DNA of 64,000 bases from Misgurnus anguillicaudatus (taxonomy: Eukaryota; Chordata; Actinopteri; Cypriniformes; Cobitidae), in assembly GCF_027580225.2 (NCBI RefSeq), contig NC_073354.2:27796001-27860000 (forward strand), in the 5' to 3' direction. Position 1 is the stretch's first letter. Every line of letters starts with the position of its first letter. A model generated the notes under the pieces. That model was not told where the DNA came from, searched no databases, and saw only the letters and a program-made list of their open reading frames with translations. A program made the translations under genes and the position numbers. Below, piece after piece: positions 1 through 14,106 of the stretch.

Positions 1-339
1 ATCTAAATGTTTCATGACACCTCATGAGTCTAATTTCGCAAGAATCACCCATGGGCATTTTTATCTTCAAGGTTTGTTTTGATCATTTGCATATTTTTTA
101 CATTAAGACTTGTTTAGTTTTGACTGCTTTCATTTTACAATGTTCTGAATTGTATTTTGGTTAATAGATAGATTGCGTAAATATTGTGTAATCATTGTAT
201 AAGCTTCATAAAGTATTTCCTGCTCAACCTGTGACTGTATTTCTGTTTACATTTTTATACATTTAACAGCTGAACTGTTGCTCTATGGAAAGAGCTTCTT
301 GAAGATACCTTAATTAACAATAGCATACAGGTAAACAAT

Positions 340-420
340 AATAGGAAATAATACATATAATATAATATATAATATACATATAATAAAGCTATATATATAT
401 ATATAGTAGATAAATAATAA
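340..420. repeat. AT-rich low-complexity tract
   Basis: Nearly pure A/T with alternating TA runs. The two small minus-strand open frames across it are composition artefacts. Confidence 0.8.
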
Positions 421-765
421 TAAACATACAAATAAAGAATATAGAGAATCATATAAAATGTCAACATAGTGTAATTGTAAAAGAATAAAAGCACTTTGAT
501 AAGCACCGATCTGGAAACCCATGAAAATTATAACTAAATTGTGACAACACCAAAAAGCTTTTATGTACACTGAGATCAGGAGGTGAGTGAGTAATCTGAC
601 ATTGATTTCCCATCCTGTTATTTATCCAACAAGAACAAAGCATTCACCACTCTGCTACAAAGACATGGCAGGAACCATGTCCATCTATAAATAGGTCACT
701 TGGTGAATGGGTCTGAATAAAAATAATCTCCTAACTTATACTGAACAAGCGTGCCGCACAAGCCC

Positions 766-1202
766 TGAAAAGTGAAGTCAAAACGTCTCGATCGCCCCCC
801 AGTGACTGGTCCCAGTATAGGTCATAAACCCCGCCTCCCCATGTTATTCAATGGGACTTGAGACCAACTAAAAAATTTAATTACACTTCAATTATCTTTT
901 TTCCGAAGCTGGTTTCTGTCATTTACTGTAGTTTTTATCACGCTGATGTAAATTCAAATGTTTGTTTTTAAAATAAGTTTGTGTTTAGTTGGTTATTTAA
1001 TGATATTAAAACGGTGATGTCACATCATGATTGACAGCTGTGATATCGTGTGATATGCGCATTCTGCGAGGGCGGGATCTTGATTTCGTGGCTTTACTTC
1101 CTGCTCACTGATGTGCAGGACTGGTCCCGAAATCGCTACTGCGCAGACGCAAGACCCAAGATGTCAGCGCCGTATCATGACACTGGCGGCTTCACTTTTC
1201 AC
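766..1202. repeat. Inverted-repeat MITE
   Basis: The left end carries TGAAAAGTGAAG and the right end the complement CTTCACTTTTCA, about 430 bp apart. Further inward the phrase CAGTGACTGGTCCC is echoed by GACTGGTCCCGAAATC. The end structure and lack of coding suggest a non-autonomous DNA transposon; the superfamily is not assigned. Confidence 0.55.
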
Positions 1203-1252
1203 CAATGGTATATATACAACCAAACATATTTTATATCAAATGCATGACCAGC

Positions 1253-1738
1253 CCAGTGTCACGAAATTTCGCTATATAGTAATTTTTTTATTCTTTTTCG
1301 TGATATTATCACGAATTTCCGTGTTTTTTCGTGATTGTATAACGAGTTCCTGTTTTCGTGTGATTATCATGTATTGGTCCTATTTTCTTACCATTTTCAC
1401 TTCAATTTAGGGTTAGATTTACATAAAATGACATCCCTACCCAAACCCAACTCTAACCCTAACGCCAGGCGACATATAAAAAAATAAATCAATAAAAATA
1501 GTATACACCAATGTATAAAGGGACATTCTAATGCAAGCACCAAATCTAACCCTAAACCGAAGCGACAACGGTTTAAAAATAGGAAAAAGCAGTTGAGTAA
1601 CCAATATGTGATAATCACACGAAAACAGGAATTCGTTATACAATCACGAAACAACGCGGAAATTCGTGATAATATCATGAAAAAAAATTACGTGACTATA
1701 TCACGAAACCTCATGAGATTTGGTAGGCATGACACAGT
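1253..1738. repeat. Foldback element, copy 1 of 4
   Basis: Two long arms are imperfect reverse complements (CAGTGTCACGAAATTTCG on the left, a complementary CACGAAACC..GACACAGTG on the right). The apex holds AACTCTAACCCTAACGCC and CTAACCCTAAACCGAAGC. Relatives sit at 25953-26514, 26515-27312 and 40226-40723. Open frames across it are by-products of the palindrome. Confidence 0.7.
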
Positions 1739-1968
1739 GCACAATTTTTGAGAAATGCTTTGGAAAAGGGAGTCTGGCCGAGTACCAAAACACACTTGGA
1801 GCCAATCAGCAGTAAGGGGCGTGTCTACTAACCGATATCGTTGCCTGGGTTGCGTATCTGTGGGGCATGTCTATCAAAAGAAGGTCCATATTCTATTGGG
1901 GTAGGGGCGTGTTTGTTTAGGTGATTTTAAATGTCAACATTAGCTTTCAGAGATCGTGCACCCTGCCT
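1738..1968. repeat. TTAA-type MITE, diverged copy
   Basis: Aligns by eye along its whole length with the element at 24335-24572 (shared CCAATCAGCAGTAAGG and GGGGTAG.GGCGTGTTTG). The right end reads CCTTTAA, as expected for a TTAA target; the left end has decayed. Confidence 0.65.
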
Positions 1969-1972
1969 TTAA

Positions 1973-3372
1973 ACATAAGTGATCACTAAGAATTATGCTT
2001 ACATGCGATAAGCTGCATAAATGTTCCTCAACTTTAGTTTAGCAAAAATAGAAATACAGTACATGAAAACTATACCAGACAGCAGACGACTCCGGATCCA
2101 TGCCGAAGTCAGCACTCCCACTGATGGGGATCCGGCCCATCATCAAAATCATCAAAAATACAAATTATGTCAATACTTTTACAATTTTTTATATATATAT
2201 ATATTTTCATATAATATTTTCTATTCCTTATATGTTAAGAACTCATTAACCCAATCATGTTCAAGTGTTTGTGATACAATATCACGTAAATCATAAATCC
2301 GACAGTATGCCAACCCAACAGAACCACACTGGATCACAGGATACACCTGCACAATGTGATACGCCATGTAAAGTAGCCGTTCATCTTTACTGGCGGGACA
2401 AAATCAATTATTTTAGATTGTCCTTCCGGTGAAACTCAAATGCAAAGAAGAGTAAATCACAGGTCCTCTGGTATTCAAGCTAAGAGTTCGAAATCCAGTG
2501 GTCAGGGAGCAATTAATCTTTCACACCGGGCTACCCTTGCATTAAGACTGAGGATCTGTGGGCTTTACATCATCTGGGACATCATAAATGGCCAGCTGAA
2601 GCTTAAGAGGTGACTATACAATGCCAAACATTATTACCTTTGATCCACACTCCACAAGGACATTCATGATCATAAAATCCTTCAATACAGTCTGTTTATT
2701 TTCAATGCTAGAGTGTTATTAAATAGGGAATCCATGCAGAATTGTCGGAAGCCAATCAATAAATGCAAAAAAACCCATTGCTGTGATTTACTATGTAGCA
2801 CAACAGGAATGCTGTATAGGGTGATTCTCTGCAGGTTGTAATTGTGCTTTTGCACCGTGTATATTTTTGTTTAGAGAGATTCACGAATCTTCCTCCACAA
2901 AAGCAAACAGATCTACACGTTTTGATTTCGAAGCTAATTAGTTTCTCTCAGTTGAGGGTTGTGACAGTCTTCACCTAAGGGCATCCAATAAAACCTAGAC
3001 GGGTGTAAAATCTAAACGTGTTTTTCACACCTGCGAGATGTGTTGAAACGAAGTTCGTTAAATTTCAAAGTTTCTCTTAGCTTGCAAGATTTTGTTCCCA
3101 GGGGTCCACAAAATAACAATCAGACTGAACACAACACTGCCGGAAATTAATGACTACTCTATATTATTCTCCCAAAATGCATAAAGAATAAAACAGATTT
3201 AAATGCTTTAAAATGAATCATCAAGCAGTCTAAAATATTCCACCACATTGTATGTTTCACACTATAATTATCAGTTCAATGGCAGGTTTTCACGTCTTAA
3301 AAAAATCAGTCTTTGGATTTACACAACTATTATTAGCTCTGTGACTGAAGAGATTTAACTATAGGCATTACA
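1973..3372. other. No gene seen (intron 2)
   Basis: Unique-looking sequence with a short AT tract at 2180-2225. The most ordered part, 2300-2650, has no repeat signature and no credible frame. I see no exon with splice sites here. Confidence 0.5.
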
Positions 3373-3480
3373 CTCTAAAAAAATATACTGGGTTGATTTT
3401 TACGCATGGTTGGGTTAAATATGGACTTTTTGGACAAAATTTTACCCAACTATGGATTGAAAACAACACAGCATTTTTTA
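3373..3480. repeat. Fragment of GGGTTATTTTTAACCCA hairpin family
   Basis: Carries ACTGGGTTGATTTTTACGC and an inward-facing ACCCAAC, resembling fuller copies at 9112-9330 and 14107-14812. Truncated and diverged. Confidence 0.5.
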
Positions 3481-3872
3481 AAGCGTACTATAGAGTAGAC
3501 AGACAAGCATTTATCTCTGTATGAGACGTTCTGCAATGACAGGAAGCTGATGGACATCTGCTAGATCCCAAACACATTTTCCAAGGTTTATCCAATTTCG
3601 CAGGTATTTACTATTTATATTTATTATAACCAGAGCAGTGTGCCACAAAATCAGATATCCAGGTTATGTAAATGCAATACCAAGGTACTGTATATATAGC
3701 CATATAAACTTGACATTTCTCCCATCATAATCATAGAATTGAGGCAAACGTTTAAAGATTTTTCACAATTATCCTACAATTGCATTCACGATATCACAGA
3801 TTTTTCCTTTGTAATGAAAAAGCCCATTGTTGCAGTAGCACTGACCCCAATGACTGCCATTGAAAACAATTA

Positions 3873-3887
3873 ACCCCCCCCCCCCCC
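3873..3887. repeat. Poly-C run
   Basis: Fifteen consecutive C residues just downstream of exon 2 in gene orientation. A likely length-variable site. Confidence 0.9.
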
Positions 3888-3932
3888 TTCTGAGGAGTCA
3901 CACAGCAATTATGGTAATCCTGCATACAATCA

Positions 3933-4457
<525 letters not shown>

Positions 4458-4737
4458 TCATTACAGAAACGGTTATGGGTGAAATTGAATTTGAGTTGAT
4501 CGTCAATGTAATCCGACAAGTGTACTTTGCAATCAGGAGAAATCAACTCCTGTCTGAAAATATGTTGAATAAAATAATTGGTACGTTTGGGACATCTGAG
4601 GAATATTAAAACTGATTAACAAATGAGCAAAGATTTGTAATATGGCCTGCTGGTAGAAATGGAAATAGAAACCTGTGTTCAAATAGCTTTATGATTAAAA
4701 TGCATCAACTATGCACCAAACATAAAACAAAATAAAT

Positions 4738-5022
4738 AACATGTTATATTATTTGTTTACATTAGCTAACATGAACTACTGGAACAATATAGTTTTTTAG
4801 CATTTAATAATCTTAATGTTAGTTAATGCCCATACAATTGTTTATTGTGCATTAACTAATGTTAACAGAAACAACTTTTGATTTTAAAAATGTATTAGTA
4901 AATACTGAAATTAATATGAATAAGATTAACAAATGCTGTAGAAGTATTGTTCACTGTTAGTATGTGTTATCTAATGCATTAACTATAACAAAAACAATCA
5001 TATTGTAAAGTGTTACCAAAAA
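4738..5022 (-). repeat. GGTAACACTTTACAATA-type interspersed repeat
   Basis: Read on the minus strand it begins GGTAACACTTTACAATATG and contains repeated TTAACATTAGTTAATGC words. This layout is common in fish and interpreted as a non-autonomous DNA element. No coding. Confidence 0.6.
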
Positions 5023-5770
5023 ATGAATAATGTTCATACTCTTCATTTTGCTCTGTGCATACAGTTCAATAAATGTATTAATATGGCAATGGTTCACTGC
5101 TCCATTCGTGCCGTGTAAATTCTATATTAATTGCAAATAATAATAATGTGTGACTTGCAGGGTCAGCACACCAGCTAATGGCCAGCTCTGTAATGTGAAC
5201 TTTTTTATTTGAATGATTTCAACAAACTTTCCCCATGTATTAAAATGGCCATCCATAACAAAAAGGCTTCAACCAGAGCATGCCAGGCAAAGAAGCAATG
5301 TGTACTTAGTGTCTTTCAGCTAAATGTCAGACAGGCAAAACAAGCGAGAACATATTAAACCACAGCATGAAGCTTGCTAAATATGTCAGAACAACCTCCA
5401 GAGTTGAACAACATGGAAACAATGCCGAATTAATAAAACAGATTGGTTAATATTGTATTTTTCAGAGAAGGAGGTGCATCAACAAGCTCGATATTTCTGT
5501 ATCCAGTAAAGAGGTGAAGTGTGTATCACAGATTTACTAAAAGAAGGTTGGAGACTTGAATGCAGCAACAGTCACAAGGTGTTTGGCATAATATGAATGA
5601 GCGCTTACTTAATCTTTGAGGCCACAGTGAGCGCCTCATTCGCACACATCTTGTTCTTACTCCCACTGACGTAAGCTTTGGAAAACAATATGATGCCTGG
5701 CTTGATGTGCTGTTGTGTTATATTTAGCCTTTGTCTGTATTGCAGCATTTTGATTGTTTGTCTGAAAGGA

Positions 5771-5903
5771 TACATTTATGCATTTGGCGGATGCTTTTAT
5801 GCAAAGCAACTTACAGTACAAACACATTTTATCAGTATGTGTGTTTCCTAAATCAAACCCATGATTTTTTTCTAACACAATGCTCTACCAGTTGAGCTCC
5901 AGG
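5771..5903 (-). repeat. tRNA-derived SINE
   Basis: On the minus strand it starts GTTCCTGGAGCTCAACTGG (A-box-like), then GGTAGAGCAT and ATGGGTTTGATTT (B-box-like). It ends with CTGTAAGTTGCTTTGCATAA and GCATCCGCCAAATGCATAAA, the tail typical of fish SINEs. The body between head and tail is short. Confidence 0.75.
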
Positions 5904-6363
5904 AACACAAGTTGCATGCAAGATCTGTATGGCAGTTTATGAGATTGAACAATTCTGCAACTGACCACACACACACACAATGTACATTCTTTAACATATC
6001 TCTGGAGAGTATGACAAAGTACTCGTGCAGTGTGTGTGCGCGCGAACAAATCAGATTCATTTATAATTTATAATGGCAGTCTAATAAATTCAGGAAAGAT
6101 TTAAGAGTGCAGTATTGAGGAACTATGCAGCTGTTGTGCACAGACTGGTTTGGCACACACAGTATCAGTCTATTCATAATTATAAGGGCTTACTTTAGGC
6201 AAGTGTCGCACGATAATGAGATGCTTTTGCAGTTTCATGGTCGCAACGTTGGATGAAGATGCACCACGCGCAAAAGCTCGGTTTTAACGCGCCTACATTA
6301 TGCAGTCTTTGTAGGCAGCTCACTAGATCTTGAAACACAGCCGCTGCGCTCCAGCACTGTCTA

Positions 6364-7450
<1,087 letters not shown>

Positions 7451-8190
7451 TCGTCGGCCGTGATCCACGCGCAAGACCAAGACGCATTCACTAAACGATA
7501 AAACGTTTATTTCCAAATATAAAATGCTCGTAACGTTGAATGTCTTTGAGAGTTGGCTGATAAAGTGCCTTGGCATACCTGACTGATTCAAGTGGGAATG
7601 TATCGTTACGTCTCAACAAGAAAATTTTTTAAACAAAGTAAAAAAAAAACAATCTCAGCATAAAACATATTTTACTGTATAGGCCTACACACATTGTAAA
7701 TGTACTTTAAAGTTTCTAACATGATATTGGTCTCCATATTTCCATACTGTATGTCACACTGTCCCTTTATTTGCTAGAGAAAACATTAAAAAATCTGACC
7801 AACCTTTAAGTGGACTTATGGGTGGTGGTATAGACATTTATAAAACAAAAATTAAATGAGGCCGTGGATAAGACTCAACTTATACTGAACATATAAAATA
7901 CCAATTCATGATGTAAAAAAACTTTTCTGGTCTATAAAATCATTGCAAATGTAATTTAGTTTACCTTTCTTTTTTGCATTCTCTGCAAACTGGGACAAAA
8001 GTTTCTCTTTATAGATAAATAAGCCACAGCCCTTTATTATCAGTTTTAAAGAGATTTTGCACAGAATGTCAGAAGAAACAAAAATAAAGACTGTACCATC
8101 TTTACTGAAAACGATCCTTTGATCTCACAGGTGTTTTGTTATATGTCATGTAATACAGCATATGTAATCAGAGGTTATGCTTGATTCATG
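7451..8190. other. No feature recognised
   Basis: AT-rich intergenic sequence with no credible frame or repeat termini that I can identify. Confidence 0.5.
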
Positions 8191-8195
8191 ATTAA

Positions 8196-8615
8196 ATGGG
8201 ACATATTATGAAAATCTGACTTTTTTCATGTTTAAGTGCTATATTTGGGTCCTTGGTGCATCTATCAACCTAGAAAATGTGAAAAAGATCAACCCAGTAA
8301 CTTAGTTTTGGTAAACCATTCTCTGCAAGCATGAGAAAAAAATAGGTCATTAACATTTGTCTCCCCCTGTGATGTCAGAAGGGGATTATACCGCCCCTTA
8401 ATCTGCACTTTCCAACCACGGCACTGCCATTTAGTGCAGAGATCAGCTCATTTGTATTTTAAAGGACACAACCAAAATGGCGCATTTTTGATCACACCTA
8501 CAAAGTGGTAATTTTAACTTGTTATAATAAATTATCTGTATGATATTTTGAGCTAAAACCATACATACTCTGGAGACACCAAGGATTTATTTTACATCTT
8601 AATATCCTTTTGAGA
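8196..8615 (+). repeat. TTAA / GGGACATATTATG family repeat, copy 1
   Basis: Starts after TTAA with ATGGGACATATTATGAAAA and shares its full layout, in opposite orientation, with 15240-15660 (TTTAAGTGCTATA, TTTAGTGCAGAGATCA). The far end is truncated. Non-coding. Confidence 0.7.
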
Positions 8616-8627
8616 AACTATAAGGCC

Positions 8628-9095
8628 CTGTTTACACGTACATGGTTATTTTGAAAAACGGAAACATTTCGCTTCGTTTGCGCCCTTCGTTTACACGCAA
8701 ACAGAGAACTCACCTCTGAATCCGATTCTTTTTAAAAACTCCGGCCAGAATGGAGATTTGGAAAATATTCAGTTACACGGTTGCATGTAAACTGAGACAA
8801 ACAGATGTTTAGGCAGCCAACGTCATAGTATGTGCCAGAGCTCACACCTACGGCAAATGTTTGACTTTGTTCAAAAGAGGAACAGGAAGTGATTTGTTGC
8901 TGTTTTTTGGATTCTGATTGGCTTACGTGGGCATGAGCTTCTCGTTACCTAGTTTCTTGTTTGGCATGCTCTTGACGGCATATATACATCGGTACGTGTC
9001 AATGAAACTTTTCTGAAAACTGACATGTGTGCACAAAGTTATTTTGAAGGTTGAAATGTCCGTTAATGAAAATAGCCGCTCACATGTAAATGTGT
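8628..9095. repeat. MITE with TTTACACG / TTACATGTAAA ends
   Basis: Left end CCCTGTTTACACGTACATGG, right end CTCACATGTAAATGTGTTC, with internal GGCATGCTCTTGACGGC shared with the element at 18250-18796 (GGCATGCTCTTGACAGC). A non-autonomous inverted-repeat element. Confidence 0.55.
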
Positions 9096-9111
9096 TCTAA
9101 GAAATAACTCT

Positions 9112-9330
9112 ACACACTCTAAATCCTGCTGGGTTATTTTTAACCCAATGCTGGGTAAATATTAGACAAAACACATGTTGGGTTATAAATAAACCTATGT
9201 TGGGTTGTTGTTAACCCAACCATGAGTTAAAACAACCCAGCAGGTAAATTTATTAACCCAACATGTGTTCCATCCGATATTTACCCAGCATTGGGTCAAA
9301 AATAACCCAGCAGAATTTGGACTGTAAGGC
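9112..9330. repeat. GGGTTATTTTTAACCCA hairpin MITE
   Basis: An almost complete palindrome. It begins CTGCTGGGTTATTTTTAACC with CAATGCTGGGTAAATATTAG, and the second half is the reverse complement ending AAAAATAACCCAGCAG. Multiple internal GGGTT/AACCC words. Related copies: 3373, 14107, 61128. Confidence 0.8.
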
Positions 9331-9597
9331 AACTCTGACTTCAGACTGCTTAAAATTCCCCTTTTACAGCCCAACATGAAATGCAACCTTTAATACAAAC
9401 AATCCATAAATCTCTTAAACTAAATCATATTCTATAAAATAAACGGAACTAGTAGCATGATAAAAAATATTTATTTTTGAAAAAGCACAAAGCCAAATAT
9501 GGATATAACCTTTTAAGTCTTTGGGGTGGTTTCCCAGACAGGATTTAGATTTATCCAGAACTAGGCCTTAGCTATGATTTAGGTCATAAAGTTTTTA

Positions 9598-9671
9598 CAA
9601 AGGCTTGAACAGGGGACCTTCTTGCTGTGAAGCAACATTGCTCGAGCCACTGTGCCAGCCCACTGATGCAC
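9598..9671 (-). repeat. tRNA-derived SINE fragment
   Basis: On the minus strand it reads GGCACAGTGGCTCGAGCAAT, then TTGCTTCACAGCAAGAAGG and CCCCTGTTCAAGCC. This is the head of a widespread cyprinid tRNA-type SINE, with A-box- and B-box-like words. Confidence 0.65.
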
Positions 9672-9869
9672 TTAAGTTCAGATGCAAAAGCCTCTAAACA
9701 CCACCTCAATCAAAAATGAGATGAAAATGATATAATTCGAATGCTCTCTGCACATATCATTCCTTTATCAAAAAATTCACCATAAAATCCACTTAATCCA
9801 GTCCTCAAGACATTCAGAAATTCCGTTTTATTGGCAGAATTCAATAAGAGTCTAATAAAAAAATGTTAA

Positions 9870-10241
9870 AGGTACATTCCACTTTTTTGAAAATATGATC
9901 ATTTTACAGCTCCCCTAGAGTTAAACATTTGATTTTTAAAGTTTTGGAATACAATCAGCTGATCTCCGGGTCTGGCGCACTTTTAGCATAGCTTAGCATA
10001 ATTCATTGAATCTGATAAGACCATTAGCATCGCGCTAAAAATTAATCAAGAGTTTTAAGATAAATATTTAACGTGATGCTAATGGTCTAATCAGATTTAA
10101 TGGATTGTGCTAAGCTATGCTAAAAGTGCTAGCGCCAGACCCGGAGATCAGCTGAATGGATTCCAAAACGGTAAGAATCAAATGTTTAACACTAGGGGAG
10201 CTGGAAAATGAACATATTTTCAAAAAAAGTGGAATGTGCCT
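9870..10241. mobile_element. TTAA-target hairpin MITE (AGGTACATTCC)
   Basis: Exactly bounded by TTAA at 9866-9869 and 10242-10245. Ends are AGGTACATTCC and GGAATGTGCCT, with arms of about 170 bp that mirror each other (CATAGCTTAGCATAAT versus TTAGCATAGCTTAGCACAAT). A diverged relative is at 51684-52112. Confidence 0.85.
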
Positions 10242-10352
10242 TTAATTAGAAGAAAACATGTCGGACGCACTTGACTCAGTTAAGACAGCTCAAACATGCA
10301 TTTTTTTGGGACTAGACCTAAGTCCTGTCCAGGACACCCCCCCCCCTTGAGT

Positions 10353-12525
10353 TAAAAAGTGGAGAATACATTTATAACAACTCCCTATTGTTATTTTTTG
10401 TCTTTTTATTGATGTTTTCTTTAAATTGTGAAGTGAAATGAATCCATAAATCTACAAGACCACATATAGTGTAGTTTTAATAACCTAACACAAATCAGCG
10501 AGACAGCATTCTTTGTGTTTTGTGCATTTTTTTACAGAAGCACCTCATAAAATAATTTTCCACACCACCGATCATGTGTGACTGAAGTGATGACCTGTAA
10601 TACCGTTCGGTTACAGCCCACTTCATTACTTCTGTGGATGATGGTGTGTTTACAATCTCCGACTGTAATTTGGTGACTTGCTGAGAAGAAAAAGAACTAC
10701 ATGTGACCTTTGAGCATAAAAGGAACTTAAGAGTGTTAATTTTAACAAGAATAATTTGTTTTATAAGCTACTGTACTATAAACTGACTATGATGTGAAGT
10801 TAATGCTACACAATAGGAGATCTAAAACACCTGGAGAAAACTATACATTAGCTTTCTCATTTATCTCAATGACAGCGGACATCCTTTTTTGTCATCCAAT
10901 CAGCTCAGAGTCGTAGATGTCATGTGACTGATCATATTACAGTATGTGTAAATTCTTAAAGCAGAGAAAAGCACCCAACTACAGTAGGAGCCATTCCAAA
11001 TAATGGGTCAATACTAAAACATCAACTAAAACATAATTAGATTTTTGTGATTTATATGTAAATTATTTTTTTTTATTAGAATGCATGGCACATCAGTGGA
11101 AGAAACGATGCCTTTTGCTTGCATAAGGGTTTTATGTACAGCATCTTGAAGCATGCAGAGGCAGACTTGCTGACGCGAGCCAGTTAAACTCCGCCCCCTT
11201 GGGTATGCACATGGATTATATGAATGGTGCAGACCACACCTCCATTCCTATGTAAAAGTGACATGGCAGAAAGCAGCACACAGCTCTAAAACTGGGGTGC
11301 GATGGAGACTGTTACATTTTATTATGGTGTGCCCTAGTTTATTTTCACCACTGAATGCTGCAAGTGCTTTTCTTTTTTTAGCAAGACATTTAACCCAATT
11401 TTAACCTTACACGTATAAAAAGGATCAGTCTCATAAAAACAAAAACTAAAAATGTCGATAATGTGAATTTAGTTATTTTTTCTAATTGTGTCAATTTCAA
11501 ACTCCACACTACTGATTAAACTAAAATCGATATTTTACATATTAAACAGTCACGCTGTTTAAATTGATAAAACATTTTGATTTTACAATGGTAGATTTGA
11601 TTTCTTTAATAAATTATTTCTTTTTATAGGACTGACATATCAAGGGACATATTTGTCATCATTTTTTGAGAATGACCCAGTAACAGACCTACTGTAAAAT
11701 CAGCACAAGGAATGTTTTAAATGGGATGTTTCTCAGCACACCCATCTCTTGCAAGCACTGAAAAATGGGAACATTTAAGCTCTGACAATGAAAAAAACAA
11801 GTACAAGCTACAGAACTGATAAGAGAGAAATATAGCTAAAGTTGGAGAAGGTGCTGGAATACGAAAATGGGACAGACTGTTGCATGTTTGAGAGGAAGAT
11901 TGTTTGCAGTCTCGGTAGATATGGGACTCCAGTTAAAGCTTCATTTGCACTTTCTGCAAGTTGCATTTGCCAGGTGGTGGGCTTGTGAAAGAGTAACAGG
12001 CAACACGCTCGCTCGCACACACACAGCTTAAAACAGATCTGCAGAGAAATCAAAACCTGAAACAGACACAAAATGCAGAAATACAAAGATTTGCTTTATC
12101 AAATAAAAACAGTCATCACAGGGCACTTCTAATGGAGATGGGAATGCACCCTAAATTCAGAGTGTTATATTACATAATAATCCTAAATTATTGCAACTTC
12201 GCATTGAATGGAAGCATGTTGTGTTGTGTATACACACTGCAAATATACACATTGTGTTGCACATTGCAAGTGAAGTGAGATCTGCGATTAAAATTTCCTA
12301 AATATAAGCCAGTATTTGGTTTATGTATAGCTCATATGCATTTCAAATACTGTTGGGTGCCACAAAAACACATGAAAACACACGTGTGATGCTAATCAGA
12401 TATGCTGGGGCAAGAATTGTAAGATTACACTTTTACTACAAGTTTTATACACAGGTAACAAGCACAGATCATGGTGTGCGCAATACAATACTAGTTCTAT
12501 TTAGAAACACATACTACGCTGTAAA
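10353..12525. other. No gene seen
   Basis: Intergenic sequence. The longest frame (92 codons, minus, ending near 11808) has no recognisable domain. No repeat termini identified apart from short A/T runs. Confidence 0.5.
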
Positions 12526-12529
12526 ATAT

Positions 12530-13075
12530 TTCGGTAGCACTTTATTTTTACAGTACGTGTACTTACCTTGTACATAAATGGTAAATAAGTTGTACTTACC
12601 GACAAATGTGTGGTACTTACTTTTAGGTATCTACATGGTAATTAACTGGTATTATTACTTTACTTACAAGTAGTACATACTTGGTAGTTATTATGTAACT
12701 CTAGATTAGTACTGGGTAATAACATATACATACTTATAGTGTAGGTATACTGTAACTAATGAGAAACATTACTGTACTTACAAATAAATGTACAATGTAA
12801 GTATTTAGTATTTACAGGCAAGTTAGGGTTAATACCAGGTATTTATAGTGTACATATATGATAACTGATATCAAAAACTTCTGTACTTACAAATTGTATA
12901 TACACAATAAGTGTGTACTAGTGAACATACCCAGTAGTTAATGCATATCATAGTCAATGGTTGCGTTTGTTTCACAGTGACATGTATATGATGCTACATC
13001 TTAGGTGTTAGGTCCTATGTCATAATTGTGTAAAAAGCAACACTTTATTTTACAGTCCTGTTTCCATGCAGTTAC
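12530..13075. repeat. CGGTAGCACTTTATTTTTACAG-type repeat
   Basis: Begins with TCGGTAGCACTTTATTTTTA and consists of reiterated GTACTTAC / GTAAGTAC words. A second CACTTTATTTTACAG word occurs at about 13043, so two related pieces may adjoin. Boundaries are approximate. Confidence 0.45.
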
Positions 13076-13307
13076 CATGGACGTACTAGTGAATGTACCC
13101 AGTAGTTAATGCATAGGGTTATTTAATGCTTGGTTTAAAGGACAAAGATACTGAGTCTGACTAGCTGATAGTAACTTACTGTAGATTTTACATTTATGTT
13201 ATTTACTGGCAACAGTTTGTTCAAAGTTAAATGAGCATGAAACATTTTCAGTCTTTATCTTCTACAGTAAGTTACTGGCAACCAGATGCATAATTACAGC
13301 AAATTTT

Positions 13308-13505
13308 TTACAGTGTAAAGTTGTCTCACTGTAAAAAAATTCAGCAAGTTACAACAATTTGGGTTCGCAACTCAATTCAACCTACTATTTTAAGTTTTGA
13401 CTTGTGAAAAGTTGACATAACTTATAAAATCAAGTTGAAATTGTTTAACAATTTAATTGTTTTTAATTTAAAGTAACAAAAATGCTGCATATTTTATACA
13501 GTTTA
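13308..13505. repeat. CACTGTAAAAA-type MITE fragment
   Basis: Starts CACTGTAAAAAAATTCAGC and contains AACTTATAAAATCAAGTTGA, matching the fuller copy at 53080-53327. The right end is degraded. Confidence 0.55.
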
Positions 13506-13639
13506 CATACAGTAGATTGGTTATTCAGTCTTTTTAAATGTGTCATTTATTACTGGTAGTTTGACATGAAGTAAAAATTAAATAACGTCTATTAGATGCC
13601 TGTTTTTCCTCTAAGGGTTAGGAAAAGCAAGACAGGGCT

Positions 13640-14000
13640 GCAAATAATCTTATTACTATTCCTTTGAGTTTGGCTTATGGCTTTACTTTGCCTTGCAAAC
13701 ATCCTACCGTTGGCCAGCTGAGTGTGGCTCTTAAAGCATATACCCTGTACTGTAAGCAGATACAAGGCTCATGTTTGCATCGCAGAGAAAATAAATGACC
13801 CAGCTTAATGAATTACTTTTCATTAGATAGAGAAGCCTGCATGTTTTCTATGTTTGGCTGCTGTCAATACATCCAATTCATAAGAATAAGTAATCCCATG
13901 AATTATAAATAGCTAAATGGATTTAAAATCAGCCCTTGGGGCCTTGTTGGATATACTGAGGAGGTGTCATGTTCTGCAGAGTGAAAATCTAACTGTCAAT
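13640..14000. other. Unique stretch, candidate conserved non-coding element
   Basis: No repeat signature, low simple-sequence content and clustered homeodomain-like words (GCTTAATGAATTAC, TTCATTAGATAG). It lies upstream of a developmental gene in sparse sequence. Candidate only; cross-species conservation cannot be judged here. Confidence 0.3.
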
Positions 14001-14106
14001 CAAAAAAATCCAATACTCTTTTTTGCAATAGAAAGATTCATATAATTATTCTGAAGAAAATATAGAAAAGAAGATATATATATTTCAAAGTATTTATACA
14101 TTCTAA

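Larger units (their letters stand above)
9517..10352. repeat. GGTTTCC..GACAGG hairpin MITE split by insertions
   Basis: Left half GGTGGTTTCCCAGACAGG and right half CTAAGTCCTGTCCAGGAC match the two ends of 50273-50508 and 42833-43070. In this copy the halves are pushed apart by a SINE-like piece and the TTAA MITE at 9870-10241. Confidence 0.65.

Noticed and set aside
1430..1560. Interstitial telomere repeat
   Set aside because: TAACCC-like words are few and irregular, confined to foldback apices.
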